Part shown: positions 49,401 to 61,350 of the stretch, piece by piece
Position numbering within the stretch: the stretch's first letter is position 1
Layout: each line of letters begins with the position of its first letter
From: Montifringilla adamsi
Taxonomy: Eukaryota > Chordata > Aves > Passeriformes > Passeridae
Assembly (NCBI GenBank): GCA_017590115.1
Contig: JAGGNK010012448.1
Span: forward strand, 1,262,703-1,326,702
Direction: 5' to 3'
DNA length: 64,000 nt
Notes under the pieces: generated by a model
Told to the model about the DNA's origin: nothing
Seen by the model: the letters and a program-made list of their open reading frames with translations, nothing else
Database searches by the model: none
Program-made: the position numbers and the translations under genes

Positions 49401-52400
49401 TGGGTTAATTATTCCGTGTGTATTCATTATCAGTATGATAGTAATTAGTACTACTGGCCATAGTTGAGCTTTGGGATCCTTATATTGACAAAGAGAGGAA
49501 ATCCTTACTTAGGAAGGCCAGATATAAACAAGATAGGAGTTATTTAATGTAAGTGTTGAAAAAAGGAAAATTACAGTTAATCCAAGTAGTATAGATACCA
49601 CAGCAAAACAGAAGGTGGGATTTCAGTGTCACCAGAGACTGTGGGCAGCGAGTTGGCTGTTCCTGTGTTTCCATGAAGAATCTGGGACCAAGGATGACCT
49701 CTCCCTTTGGGAGTTCTCAAAAGCAGCAGGGGAATCTAGCAGTCTCTTTCAAGTCAAACTTTGACTCTTGGCAGGAAAACGGATATGAATGTACAGTAAA
49801 GAATGCATCTGTCAGTATGCATGGACCAGATACTTCTTTACGCTATTTCGTCAGGGAATCAGGGTATATATATGAATAATCAGGTACCAGAAATAGGAAG
49901 AATAATGCTTACATTCACTATTCAGACCTGAAAGACAGCTCAAAAGACCAGTGCTTGCTAACATTGTCACTTCAGAATAAACAAAGACTTCCTGCTCTGA
50001 CAGTCTCTGGTGTGTGGCCTATCTGGAGAACCCCACACACATATTGTATTTCTGCTACCAAGAAATGTTACTCCTCTGCTTAAAATTACATAATTTATTA
50101 GAGCTTGTTTCCTCTTTCCAAGAAAGAAAGGGGTCAGGAAGTGCACCTGACCTTTCATAGTTCTACACATCAATCACTACGAGGACTGTAATATGATTCC
50201 CACACAGTGTGGTTTGGTGCTGCCTAACAATTAATCTTATATAATACAGCTGGTGCAAGACAACTCTGCAAGGCAATTTGCTTCCAGTGGAATTTTCGAA
50301 TGTACTTTAAAGCACTTGAGTGTAATGCTTTGTAAAATGAATAATCCATCACAAATAATTAGAGCTGTCCTTAGAGGACTTGGCTACTCAGTCAGAAACA
50401 GATGTGTTGTGTTTATCTTACTGCTTATGCATGGCATGAAGAGTCAGTTTTTCTGAGAGAGGGTCTGACTTCGATGGCAGTTAGCAGCTCCAGAGGGTGT
50501 CAATGGACAGCCTGTTTAATATGAAATAAATCCACAAAAGAAGGCAAGAATCAAAAAAGAAGTAGCAAGTACTTTTTCAGTGGTTAAAGGGACATGTGAC
50601 CAGGTATTTACTTTTCTTTTCCCCTTGTGGTATTCACTATTCAACTGGCAATTGCTAGTTTTCTGCAACACAATATCTTTTCTCTCATTATGCTCCACCC
50701 GGTTCCATAATTAACTAGAACATCTTGCCCTCAGGTTGCAATTCCTTCCTGCTTTTAAACTAATTATGTACTTTTTAGTCCAATGGTAAACAAATTATTT
50801 TCTCCTTCACTACTTTTGAGCTAGGTTTGACTCTTCACACATTCCGAATATGCCTGACTCACTCTACTGTGTTGTGTTTGGGTACCCAACAAAGATTTGG
50901 AAATGGATCCTGGAAGGATTAGAGTTTTACTTTCTTCATGGTACATTCTTGCCTACTTCTTAAAAAGGTCTAAGTTATTCACTAGTAACATTCAAGGATT
51001 TCATAGACCTATTCAGGACAAAACAGGTGGAATTTAAAGACGTGGAGAAATTGCAACCTGTATGAGGTCTGCCAATATTCAAAGGAACTATATGGGGAAT
51101 AAGAAGACTAAAGTGAACAGAATCCTATGTGTAGAAGCTTTGTGCATTTGTATCACTAAATTTCAGAAGTGTTTTTAGTTCAAGCTAGATAAACAAGCTA
51201 GTGTCATCAATCTCTGGATCTAGGTCACACAAATCTGCTAGACAGCACTCTGTTGTTGAAAAATCTGGAAGAAAAATTACACTAGTGATAGGGTCAAATG
51301 AGACAGATTACTTTTTTTGCTGTCAGCAACATAATGAAAAAATGACTTTAGGTCATGCTGTGTCTCTTTTATTAACAGGTTACTCTATCAAGCAGTATAT
51401 TTTAAAAAACTCAAAAGGTCATTAGGCCAGGAAATATTTAGATGAAAATGTACTAATGAACAAGCAGTACATACAGCCTGTAGAACAGAAACATTATAAT
51501 AAGCTTTGGAATTTCTTTACGCACAGGCAAACGAGAGCTGCAAAAATTAGACTGCAAATACAGATTTCCCACTAACAGATTAGTTGCACAAACACAGGAT
51601 CCACTGGTGAAAGGAGGAATAATTTATGGTACTAGTTGACCAAATCCACTTATGCCCTGTTAAACCTTTGCCTTGAAAGACAAGATGTAGTTTTGTGTCT
51701 CTTGAACCTTAAACGAATATCCCAGATTTCTTAGAGAGGAGTGGGAGATTGCAACTCCTTATACTAAACTGTGCTTAGAATATATATTCTTAGGCATAAT
51801 TCCAGGCTGGCTATCTTGCAAGATGAGTTTGACTGTTTCCCAGACAAAGCAAACAGCGCAGGGCGTGGGTGAAACGGTCCTACTGGGATGACACAAGGCA
51901 CAAACACCTCCAGACTTCAGCAGTCAGTAGATTTCAGCTGGAAGAACTGGTCTGGGCAGCTCTGCTGCGATGCTGGGGCAACCCAGAGGTCTCGGTATTG
52001 CTCTCTAAGCCGGGTCCTGCCTGAAAGCTATCAGGATGATAACAGTTTATCTGCGTTAACAGCGGTATGTTAAGAGTGCTATTTAACCACTGTTGACCTC
52101 TTCTCTTAACACTTCTCAACTGTTGCAAAGGCTTGAACTTGTAAATATCCATTAACAATTCAAAAGACCATTTTAAATTGTGCTTCTCCCTCCCCTGGAG
52201 GCAGCAATTTTGAAAAATGCCCTGGAGTTCAAAGCCATTGCACATGTTCTTCTTGGATGGTGTAGTATTTCAGAACCCTGTAATCTATTTTCTATTCTGA
52301 AGCATATTTTACTTTGACTTCTGCATCTGGTCAATAAATGTAAAATACATAGACAGAAAAAAATTTAAAAGGGTGCTTAATCATATTTAAGTATTTCAAC

Positions 52401-54834
52401 AAGCCAACTTCTTGATAGTCAAAGGGTAGAATTCTTTCTTGTAAAAGGTTTTCATGCTTCTATTTCTTTCAAATTGCATTCAGCACTCAAGAAATGACCT
52501 TTAATAGAATCATGCTGGGTGTTCCCATTGCATCAAGCAGAGAGATTCTGCATCATCTCTAGTGCACCTAGGGAACCAGTATGAGGGAGAGATTTAGCAC
52601 AGTAACTTTGAATTCAACCTCATTATCCTTCAAGACTTTATCCTCCATACTGGTCTCATTTTGGAAGATTTACTCTTGCTGTAGACCTCTGGAATATTAA
52701 TTCAAAACCTCAGTGTGTGCTTGCATTGCTTCCAAGTCATCCACTCCACCAAAATTTATGTATGCAATTAAATTAGTATTGTTTAGTGGAAATGTATGAG
52801 TAGTGTTTTTGCCATTCTCTCAGAGGAAGTATCAGCATCACATAAGCAAAAAAACAAAACTCGACCAAAACAGACAAACGAAAAGTTAATGAGTAAGAAA
52901 TTTACCCAAAAAGAGCTTGTATTATATAGCATTTCATGTCCTTGGATAGGTCTTGTTACCTTTCCTAGATAAAAAGTACTTCTACTACTAGTACACTAAA
53001 TTAAAGGTACTCGGAGTAGCATACACCCTCTACCTCCCATTACTTTTTTTGTGTTCTTAAGGAGCCCCTGAAGCTAGAGGTGCTGTAAATTAGAGAATAA
53101 CCCTTAGCTCTGTTATTCCAAAAATAGAAGCTTTCTGAACTGCCAGTGTGACCACTTGATGTTTTTTTAAAAAGGAAAAATAGGGCCATTTGCTGGCAGT
53201 TAAGACAGTCTTACAGAGACTTCAAGGTTAAATCTCTCATCAATGCTGCTGCTTTTCAAATCTAAGCAACTTGGACTGCAGTTGATGCTACAGTTTTATA
53301 TAAAAATGCTCAACCTCACTTCCATCTGATGGTTCCAGCTCTATAAACTGTGCTGGTTGCCATTTTTACAGCAGTGAATCTTTGTTGTCTGCATAATGAG
53401 TGTCTCCTCAGGGAACCACACTGAGCACTGTATATTCACAGTAAATTACCTTGGATCCCAATAACAATGAGTGATTTATCATTAAGTGTAAGAAATATAA
53501 GTATAGAATTTTTTTACTCTCTCTTCATTCCCCAGCCAGTAAGGGTTCCCCTGCCTGGTTTAAGCTCCTGCTTATCATCATCCTCTTGCAGTTCCCAGCT
53601 CCAGAAACCCTATTAAGACTGCAAAGAAAACAATAATCACATAGAAGAATAAGTTTTGTGTTATGAGTATAGCTTTTCTTGTAGACAGACATCTAAACAC
53701 TTTCAGAACTTTTGGTCAGGTTTTTTAGTTTTCTGATCTATGGCTGTCCCCTTTTTACTCCTTTTGAAATTCTTTACCATATGGAAAATGTTAATTTGTG
53801 CTGCTAGATCTTGAAAATCAATACCGCGCTTGAGCTTATACTGCATTGGCAGGATATCTCTATTTCCTTACATAGAAAACAGTTCAAGTAGGTAAGTAGC
53901 ATCGTTTGATTGTAACAGCAACACACAAATACACAACAAGCACTGAAGAAAAAAAAAAAAAAACACCAACCTCTCAGATTCTCACCTCACTTTTAAACAA
54001 GTAGAAATAGTTTATGTTGGTTTATACCAAATTGTTTTAAGAAGAATACTCTCTGACCTGTACACACATTCACAGACTGAATGCTAGTTACAAAAATTAT
54101 TTCCTGTGATCTTTTGCACTGATAACCAGTAATGCTTTTGTGGAGAACTAAATCTCTCAAACAAGACCGGCAGTCACTATGCAGATGGTGCAGGACTCCA
54201 CATTGCAAGAGTTGCAATGGCATCTTCCCTGGATCAGATCAGACTTCTGAACTGTGTAATTGAAATAAATGTTTACAGCCCTAGTGATCCTGCTGTATTA
54301 GTCCTATAAGCAGGATAACTACCCTAATAAGGGTATAATAAATTCCTATGGGCTAATTTTATGTACCTACAAAACATTCTAATTATCTTGGCAGTGGACA
54401 AAAGACTATTCGACCTTACTATTCCTACTTATGCTGGAACAGTGTCTAGTCGTTATTCAAATTTTCTTATCTATGCACATTTTGGCCCGGAGGAGCTTCC
54501 AGGATTACTCAGTTCCTCCACCCAGGATATACATTGACACATATCAATGTGCATGTAACACCTATCAACTTGTCTCAGTCTGTTATGGCCGCTGGCAGCA
54601 TAAAGCTCTGGGAATCCAGCACTTGGAGAGATCCAGCGTCAACTAGGCAGTTGCTTTGAGACAAAGCAAGCTAGGAATTCAGTGAAGTAATTTGTCACAA
54701 ATGAGTCCACTCTCTCATCTGCACAGAAACAAGCTGGGAAGTTCCCGCGAAGCACTACAGGTACATCCAGAGGCATACCCTTGTATACACAGTCCTTGCA
54801 AATGCCACCTACACTACAACTGGAATCACAGAAA

Positions 54835-54933
54835 TAATTTTAATTTCTTCCTTCTACCATTATTATAAATTAAGTTCCCAAAGGGGTTGGGAAATCAATT
54901 TATAATAATGGTAGAAGGAAGAAATTAAAATTA
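54835..54933. repeat. Perfect 37-bp-arm inverted repeat (99-base hairpin)
   Basis: The left arm 54835-54871 (starts TAATTTTAATTTCTTCC) is the exact reverse complement of 54897-54933 (ends GAAATTAAAATTA), 37 of 37 bases. The 25-base centre itself pairs: TTCCCAA (54875-54881) with TTGGGAA (54887-54893) around AGGGG, after a 3x3 internal loop. The folded molecule has about 44 pairs. No repeat family was recognised and the flanks do not continue the pairing. Possible explanations are a recent strand-switching mutation, a small palindromic element, or a transcribed hairpin that could feed Dicer. An assembly artefact is also possible. Confidence 0.97.
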
Positions 54934-55130
54934 CCGGCCTTTGCAGGAAGTGCAACAAGTGATTATACCTGTAATTCACTTTGCACCTCAGAGGTCTAGT
55001 TTTCACAACAGGAGTGACTGGCTGTCTGGTTGACTCACTGTAGAGTCAACCGATGCATTTCATCCCACTGGCATGGGAATTTTGCAGAAAGTAAAATTAT
55101 TACAACGTAAAAATAAACACGTGCCCAGAA

Positions 55131-55166
<36 letters not shown>

Positions 55167-58100
55167 ACACAGGTATTTGCCACAAGGTCAAACACAATAG
55201 CCCTCAGAGCCCTTGACTTTCCTTTGAAAAGTCTTTCCCCCCAAATTCATTGCTTTTGTTAAACATGCCCTTCTTTTGCGGTGTTTCCATCCTGTGAAAG
55301 GGCAACTTTAGTTCAACTGGGAAGTATGCAAATGTTTCATTTCTACTGTCACAGAAAAACGAGGAAGTTGGGAAAAAAAACACCTAGAGAAACAAGGAAG
55401 AGCGTAAGTCTGCTCAAATTCATACTGATTTTAAAAGATCTCAGAGGGAGAGTTGCAAGACAGAGTAAGAGCTGGACATTTACTGGGCCAGAGTCTATGA
55501 CTAATAGGAATCAAAAACTGAACTCAGAGCAGAAGCTGAGAGAAATGGAGGCAATACCTGGCCACTCAGCCCCCTCATTTACAGTCACTTTGTACAAATA
55601 TAAACGATTTTAAAAAATGCAGACCCAGGGGTTTTGTCCACATCTCATCAAACTTGACACCATATTGATTTTTTAAAACTGTTTTTATCTTACTAAGAGC
55701 TTTTCACTGTCTGCTTTTCCCTTAAAAATGTAAGAGCAGTACCTAAGGATTTGGAGGGGAAATTCCCTTTTCATAAAGACAAGTCCCAAAGTCACACACT
55801 CCAAGAAAAGTTTATGTTGAGGCACAATTTTACACACATAAAATATTGTGTTTCCTTTCCCCAAAACAGCACTTTCTTCCTTTCACCCTTTCTTCTCAAA
55901 ATGATGTGGAGGTTATAGTTCACCTTTGACACTGGTATGATAATATTTCTAAAAACTGAATAAGCCAAACTGCAAACACCTGAAGCTTGTAGGTTATAGA
56001 CATTAACAAAAAAATCTTTCTGGACCCATGTTTTTTCAAATATGGAAGGCACCTTTTTCACCCAGAGAAGTCAGAAGAGCAATAAGCTGGACTGGCTAGA
56101 TAAATGTTAATATATATACCAAAATGTAACAGCTTGCCAACCATTTGTTAGTGGCAACCATGTTCTTTTTCATTCACCTTTCCTCTGAGGTGCAGTTTAT
56201 TCAGGTCATGTATGAAAAACTGGGACTTGATTATCTCAATGCTTTTAAAATTTTTAACTGAAATATTCTTGAAATCACAGCTGAATAATATTAACAAAAT
56301 TATACATAATTATTAGGATCAATTAAGAATGTAAAAATTATTAAATTTTTAACTTTGCGGGTTCTAAGTATGAAGTTGCTTCTCACAGTTCAGCAATCAA
56401 AAAAACCCAACACAACTTTAGTCTTTTTTAGATACCTTACTCGTTTCTTCATAGTCCTGCTCATCTTCTCTATGCACCTAGCAAATTATTAAGAATCATG
56501 TTCCTATATATTTGCCTGCTGTGTGTACAGTAAGCTGTGCTGTTGGTCAATATTTTTATACTACCCGAGAAACGTTTCTGGCTTTCATCAGTCTGTGTGC
56601 CAATTTCAGAGCATATTGAGCATTACTGTGCTGTTACTTGAAGAACAAAGAGGTTCTGAATGCTTTGCCATGTGACTAGGATTTCATGGCAGTTATATCG
56701 CAGTGGGAAGGTTTCATTTTCTAACAAAATATTTTATTTACTTGACACAGTATTCCATTTCTTTGCCACTCAGATCTCTAAGCAAAAAGCTCAGCTGAAA
56801 GCCTCTCCTACTAACAAGATCTCTTTTTTCTTCACCTGTGTTAGAATACAAGGAAAAACACTCTGAAGGTGTGATAACATACTCTTCCTTAAAAATTTTC
56901 TGAGGAATGAGAGAAACCACCTTTCCTATGTTTTGAGGAAAGGATTCAAGAAAATAGTTGGTTATATTAAAACCTTTTTACAAAATATTAATTACAAAAT
57001 TTTATTAATTTTCTATGTTTTGGTCATAGGTATGATGAAATAACAGTAGTTCACTACGTCAGCTCTACATAATATTGTAAAAATACCCAACACATTAACA
57101 TTAAATTTTCTTTAGTCTGTATATGAAAAGTAGTTTCTGCTTTTCCAGATTGTTGTTTTAATACAATAAAATGCTTTTCTTCCCTAGTTTCTCAGGCCTG
57201 CCAACTGAAAAACCAGCATTCTTTCAATAAATTCATAAACTTCTACCATTAAAAATGGAAGTGAGAAGCGCTCAGGAAAATTATTCCCTCAAATGAAAAT
57301 AAACTTCCTCCATGCATTTTTCACACTAGGAAAAATATAAATCTCATTCTTATGTGAAATTCAGAGACAATTAGGCCTTTTGTTTGGTCTTCCTCTAAAT
57401 AAGACAAAGAGATTCCAGAATTTACGCAGAAATAGTGGGATGGAACACAAAGTTTCTTATCACTATTCTTTGGAAACAGCTCTAAGATTATTGTAAATTT
57501 TTTCTCTGCTATTAGTCAGTAGAATTTTGGCAACTCCTATTTGTTTCACCCTAGCAATTAATCTATTCTTGTATAAACACCCTAAAATTTAAGAATGTGT
57601 GTCTTTAATGCTTTCTCGAAGCCAAAAGAATCACATAAGAGGAAAACAGACATCCAATTATCAGTTTGTTATCAATTGAAATGGTGGTATGCAATATTCC
57701 TCAGACACATAACATGTCTTGATATTGAAAAACATATCTTCAAGTAAGTATTTAAAATAACCAGAAACAGGAAGGGTTTGCTGCAAATCAAACATTAAAT
57801 ATAATTCTGACTGATCATGTAAAAAATATCAGGCAGTTACCTAATTTTCTTTAAATATATGGTCCTCTGTCCACCAAGAAATAGCAATATTTCATAGTTT
57901 TTATAGTGAGTTCAGGATTTTTCTTGGAGGTGTAGATATTTTTGTTTTAAATATACTGTGAGTTTTCTAACATAAAATTCAAAGGAGGAAACCTCACTGA
58001 AGTTATTGAGTCAGTGTTATTCTGAGATTTTTTTAAATGAGAAAAACTGTTTTAAAAATTACCTAATGGGTTACCTAATGGAGACGAGGAACTGTCTTGT

Positions 58101-59409
58101 AACTGTTAGGAGGGTAGACCTTTCTTCCATCTATACAAATGCAAATTGCATATTTTAAGATTGCATAGACTGGATTTGAAAATTATTCATTTAATTGTTT
58201 CTTCTACCTTCTTGTGATAAAAGCATGTTCAAACTTGAATGGGGGAGAGAAGGAAGAAAGGAAGGGAAAGCAGCTGAGGTATGCAGAAATCAGCAGGCAA
58301 TTGTATAAAAACTTGTTTAAGTTATTTCTTGCTGAAGATTGTGCAGAAAGAAGTAATTAGTCAGAAAATGTCCTCTACTCACACGGCAAATACAATTACC
58401 AATAAACAAGTTAATTCCAAAACCTGGTTCTTCAAAAATATTTTGAACACTGCAAACTTAAAAATCATTAAAAACCATGCCAAATCTGGCCAAAAAAAAA
58501 CCCCAGCTAGTCCTCCTTTTCGAGCAATAGTTATAGTATTCAGAAAGTACATATTGCAACAGTATGATTTATAATACTGCAAAACAGTAAAGATTACTCA
58601 GAAAGATGCATCATCTTATTTTTCATGTAATTGTTCATTATTTTGAATAATATATTCAGTCATGCCAATCCATTCTGGTTTCATATGTAAAACAGGGCAT
58701 AGTTTTTTGCTTTTCACAAGGTGAGGCATGACTCATGACATTTTCCATCTGCATGTAAAAAGTTATGAATGTAGGCAGCTAATGAATTCATAAATATACT
58801 TTGCTGTATTTCCAAGAAACAGAACACTGTCATTTTTGCTGTTCTTAATGGCAAAATTTTTATTCACACAAATCCTGTCTGACATTGGTGTCTGTAATAG
58901 TGCTAGTGTTTTCAGGACTTATACAGAACAAGCCATATACACAAACTCCATAGTCAACAAAAAACATGGGTAAGAGGCCCAATTGCTAGTTTTAAGGACA
59001 TCTATTTTCAATACTGCAAATAGCAAGCCTGAAAAGTATCATAAATACTCTTCAGTTAAAGGTGAGTAATCTGTGGACAGATAACCAAAAGACATTGTGC
59101 CATGAAATACAGGATGCCAACTGAAAGTGGCTTTACCAGCACTCGTCAGCATTTTGAGTGTTGTTCACATTCTCGTTTTTTCTCTTGCTAGGTGAAATCT
59201 CCAGCTACTATGAAAATTAAGGTACCATAATATCACAAAAATAATGACTTGAGAATACCCCTAAAAAAAGGACAAAAAATGTGTTGGCCTCTCAAAATCT
59301 GGACATGGAAGTTTTCATCCCACACAAGTGGGGAAAGACAGAAGTCATATAAGTACACAGATTTGCCTTTAGGACCACCCAGAGATATACTGTGTAAAAT
59401 ATGTTTTTG
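54934..59409. other. Unique AT-rich sequence with a poly-T run
   Basis: A 27-base T-run lies at 55134-55160. It could be the poly-A tail of something retroposed on the minus strand, but I recognise no source sequence to its right and no AATAAA next to it. A purine-rich (GA) tract lies near 58237-58280, and a 12-base unit (TTACCTAATGGG) is repeated near 58060-58083. No gene recognised. Confidence 0.5.
55134..55160. repeat. Poly-T run, 27 bases
   Basis: Uninterrupted T homopolymer, the longest mononucleotide run in the window. The true length is uncertain because homopolymers are error-prone in sequencing. Confidence 0.95.
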
Positions 59410-59714
59410 AGCCTGCAGGTATCCTCCATTCTTGTCTCTGAAGGCCGTCTTCCATGCTGGTTAAAAGGGGCTGCGCTAGCAGAGCGAGAAGGTGGAGCTA
59501 AGTGGGAGTAAGAGTAACCTGAGAAGGCCTCCAGCTAACTTGACTTCAAGTGATGCCGCTCCTGTGGATGGATTAACCAGGTGCTGGCTGATTCTGCCCT
59601 GTGCTGAAAGTAGCTTCCTACATTCCAACATTCACCTAAAAACTCCATACCGGGCACATGGAGCTGACAGAGACCAATCGTGATCACTCAGGAGTACACA
59701 ATTTGGCCTTCCAG
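59410..59714 (+). other. Candidate non-coding exon ending in a strong splice donor
   Basis: CpG and GC content rise here compared with the previous kilobases, and the segment ends at CCAG|GTAAGTGTGG (GT at 59715), a near-ideal vertebrate 5' splice site. An open frame (59492-59683, 63 codons) stops before the donor and has no recognised domain. If this is an exon it is more likely a non-coding or 5' UTR first exon. No TATA box is obvious, and the exon start is unknown. A donor-like sequence by itself is weak evidence. Confidence 0.2.
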
Positions 59715-61350
59715 GTAAGTGTGGTTTCCTTCGGTATCTGGGGAAGGGGAAGGAGTTAAAAACATTGACCAATGTTTAATTCGGACCCCGAACAAAGAAA
59801 AAGCATTTTCTGTACACTGCCTGCAGGTATTTTACAACATTCTACATCCTGATACCCTGCCAAAGCACACGGCTCTTGTGGAGAAAAAAAAAAAGCTGAG
59901 CACAATTGACTTATTCAGGAGTTTGCTCTACTCAGTGGTATACAGCTAGCTTTGAAAAGTGTTCTGACTCGGTAATATTTCATAGGCTGGTGGATCTCAC
60001 AACTGGCTCCCATCTGCTGTATCAGTCGCTGTTTTTTCCTGAGGATAGGTCATATACAGTTCTGTTGAAGAGAAGTGTCAGCATTATGCAGCTGACACCT
60101 AACTCATCAAAGCAATGTATTTCAATAATATGAGAAAAATTGTAAAGTAATAATGTAATCATAGTGGGGCGTAACATTCTTCCATGCGTAAAGTAAGTGC
60201 AATTTTCTTTGCTCTCAAGAAGAGTGCAAAGAGAAGACTAAGGAACCAATCCAGAAGGTTTTACATTTTCTAGGCATAAAGTAATATTAATAGCCGTTTA
60301 AAAAACGCAGATTTCATAAGCGGAAGCACAAACCCCCGCAAACAAACACCACTCAAAAAAAAAAAAAAATCAAACCCAAAAGTATTTAGTTGTTGTTTCC
60401 CAGTGCCCAGCGTCCCTGTGCTTTCACTGGAATTAGAGCAGACACAAACAGAAATTTGCCAACCCGCAGCCGGGCTGGCTCACTGTACTTGTTGATAAAA
60501 GTAGAATAAGTCGGGGAGAGACAGTAGCTGTGAAATACTCTGAAGAGGGCTACGTTAACAAAGCAACTCCTTGCTCCCCTTTGCAGTCTTCGGTCCTTAC
60601 GCTGCTCCTGATCTCAGGTAGCAGGAAGTGGGTAGCTGATGTGGGTATCTGCCGACACTATCCAAATAACACAGAAGGGTCTTTGTAGATGCTGTGAACT
60701 GTAGAAGCATGTGGACTATAACATAACATCACCGACATTCAACCGCTCTGTATATTTATTCATTGCGCTATATGGACAGAGAAGCCCGTCAGGGAATATT
60801 TACGGGATGTAGACAAGAGAGTTAAGTCTTAAAACATGATAGCCCAGTGGTTAGGCTGAGTAATCAGAGCACCCTCAACTCGTCTGTGCTTCGGAGCAGA
60901 GAGATAAGCAATTTGAATTTGAGTCTCCGCCAGTTCAAGTGTGAGAGAGAAGAGGTTTTATCCCGTGTTTTCACACAAAATACGTAACTAAGCTATGCCA
61001 TCCGCTTCCTAAATATGTTCTTACAAACTCAAAAAGGAGAAGCGTCCCTAGCTTCAAAAGCTCGGTGCTGAACTCTCTTAAATGAGCTGAAAATCACCTT
61101 TTTTCCTCAGAGATCTGTGTAGCACAGTATAGTAACCCGGCTTAACCCTCTGCCTTACGCAGGTAGCTTACCCAGGCCATTTTTATTTACTTTTACACTG
61201 TCTTATCTCTGTTTCAATAAGTAAGTAATGTAATGTAAGTAATGTAAGTCACTGCCTAGGAAAAATAAGACACAGAAGGAAATAAGTAAAATTCTTTATA
61301 TAAACAAATCACAGTAAAAGCCGCTGAAAAGTAAACAGTCTCATCATGTC
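59715..61350. promoter_or_regulatory. CpG-retaining segment, candidate regulatory region
   Basis: Between roughly 60170 and 61330 I count about 28-30 CpG dinucleotides, whereas non-repeat sequence elsewhere in the window usually shows only a few per kilobase. Examples are GCAGCCGGGC near 60465, TCTTCGGTCCTTACGCTG near 60590, CACCGACATTCAACCGCTC near 60731 and the TCCGCC/TCCCGTG stretch near 60925-60966. It is not dense enough for a classic CpG island. CpG retention suggests germline hypomethylation, as at promoters or enhancers, or a recently arrived sequence. No TATA box, exon or coding frame was identified inside. Confidence 0.3.
60837..60945. mobile_element. Possible ancient tRNA-derived (SINE-like) repeat relic
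   Basis: TAGCCCAGTGG at 60840-60850 matches the RNA polymerase III A-box consensus TRGCNNAGTGG exactly and is followed by TTAGG, as in tRNA-derived repeats. About 65 bases on, 'agcaatttgaatttgagtct' followed by CCGCC resembles the reverse complement of a tRNA-like B-box half (GAGACtCAAATTCAAAT on the other strand). I associate this head-to-head arrangement with tRNA-derived repeats in turtles, crocodilians and old bird DNA. It is not a working tRNA: the A-box to B-box distance is too long and no cloverleaf or CCA-proximal stem fits. Confidence 0.4.

Larger units (their letters stand above)
44661..54834. other. Long stretch of mostly unique sequence
   Basis: Ten kilobases without a recognisable gene or classifiable mobile element. 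Visible structure: a CTCF-like site (45192-45206), a CA microsatellite (46359-46416), a T/G-rich patch near 44816-44870, a moderately GC-rich segment 48355-48650 ending in an AATAAA (48651-48656), a small CpG-containing patch near 51850-52070, and an A-run at 53949-53963. Open frames up to about 103 codons (51934-52245, minus) have no known domain. Confidence 0.45.

Noticed and set aside
54835..54933. Known microRNA precursor
   Set aside because: The stem is longer and more perfect than usual for animal microRNAs, and I recognise no known mature sequence in either arm.
55134..55160. Poly-A tail of a processed pseudogene on the minus strand
   Set aside because: No gene-like sequence or AATAAA next to it, and no target duplication seen.
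55281..55613. 110-codon open frame with basic composition
   Set aside because: No recognisable domain, no splice context and no supporting GC or codon pattern; chance length for 64 kb in six frames.
60838..60945. Functional tRNA gene
   Set aside because: The A-box is perfect, but the B-box is poor and too distant, and no acceptor, anticodon or T stem can be drawn. Kept only as a possible SINE relic.
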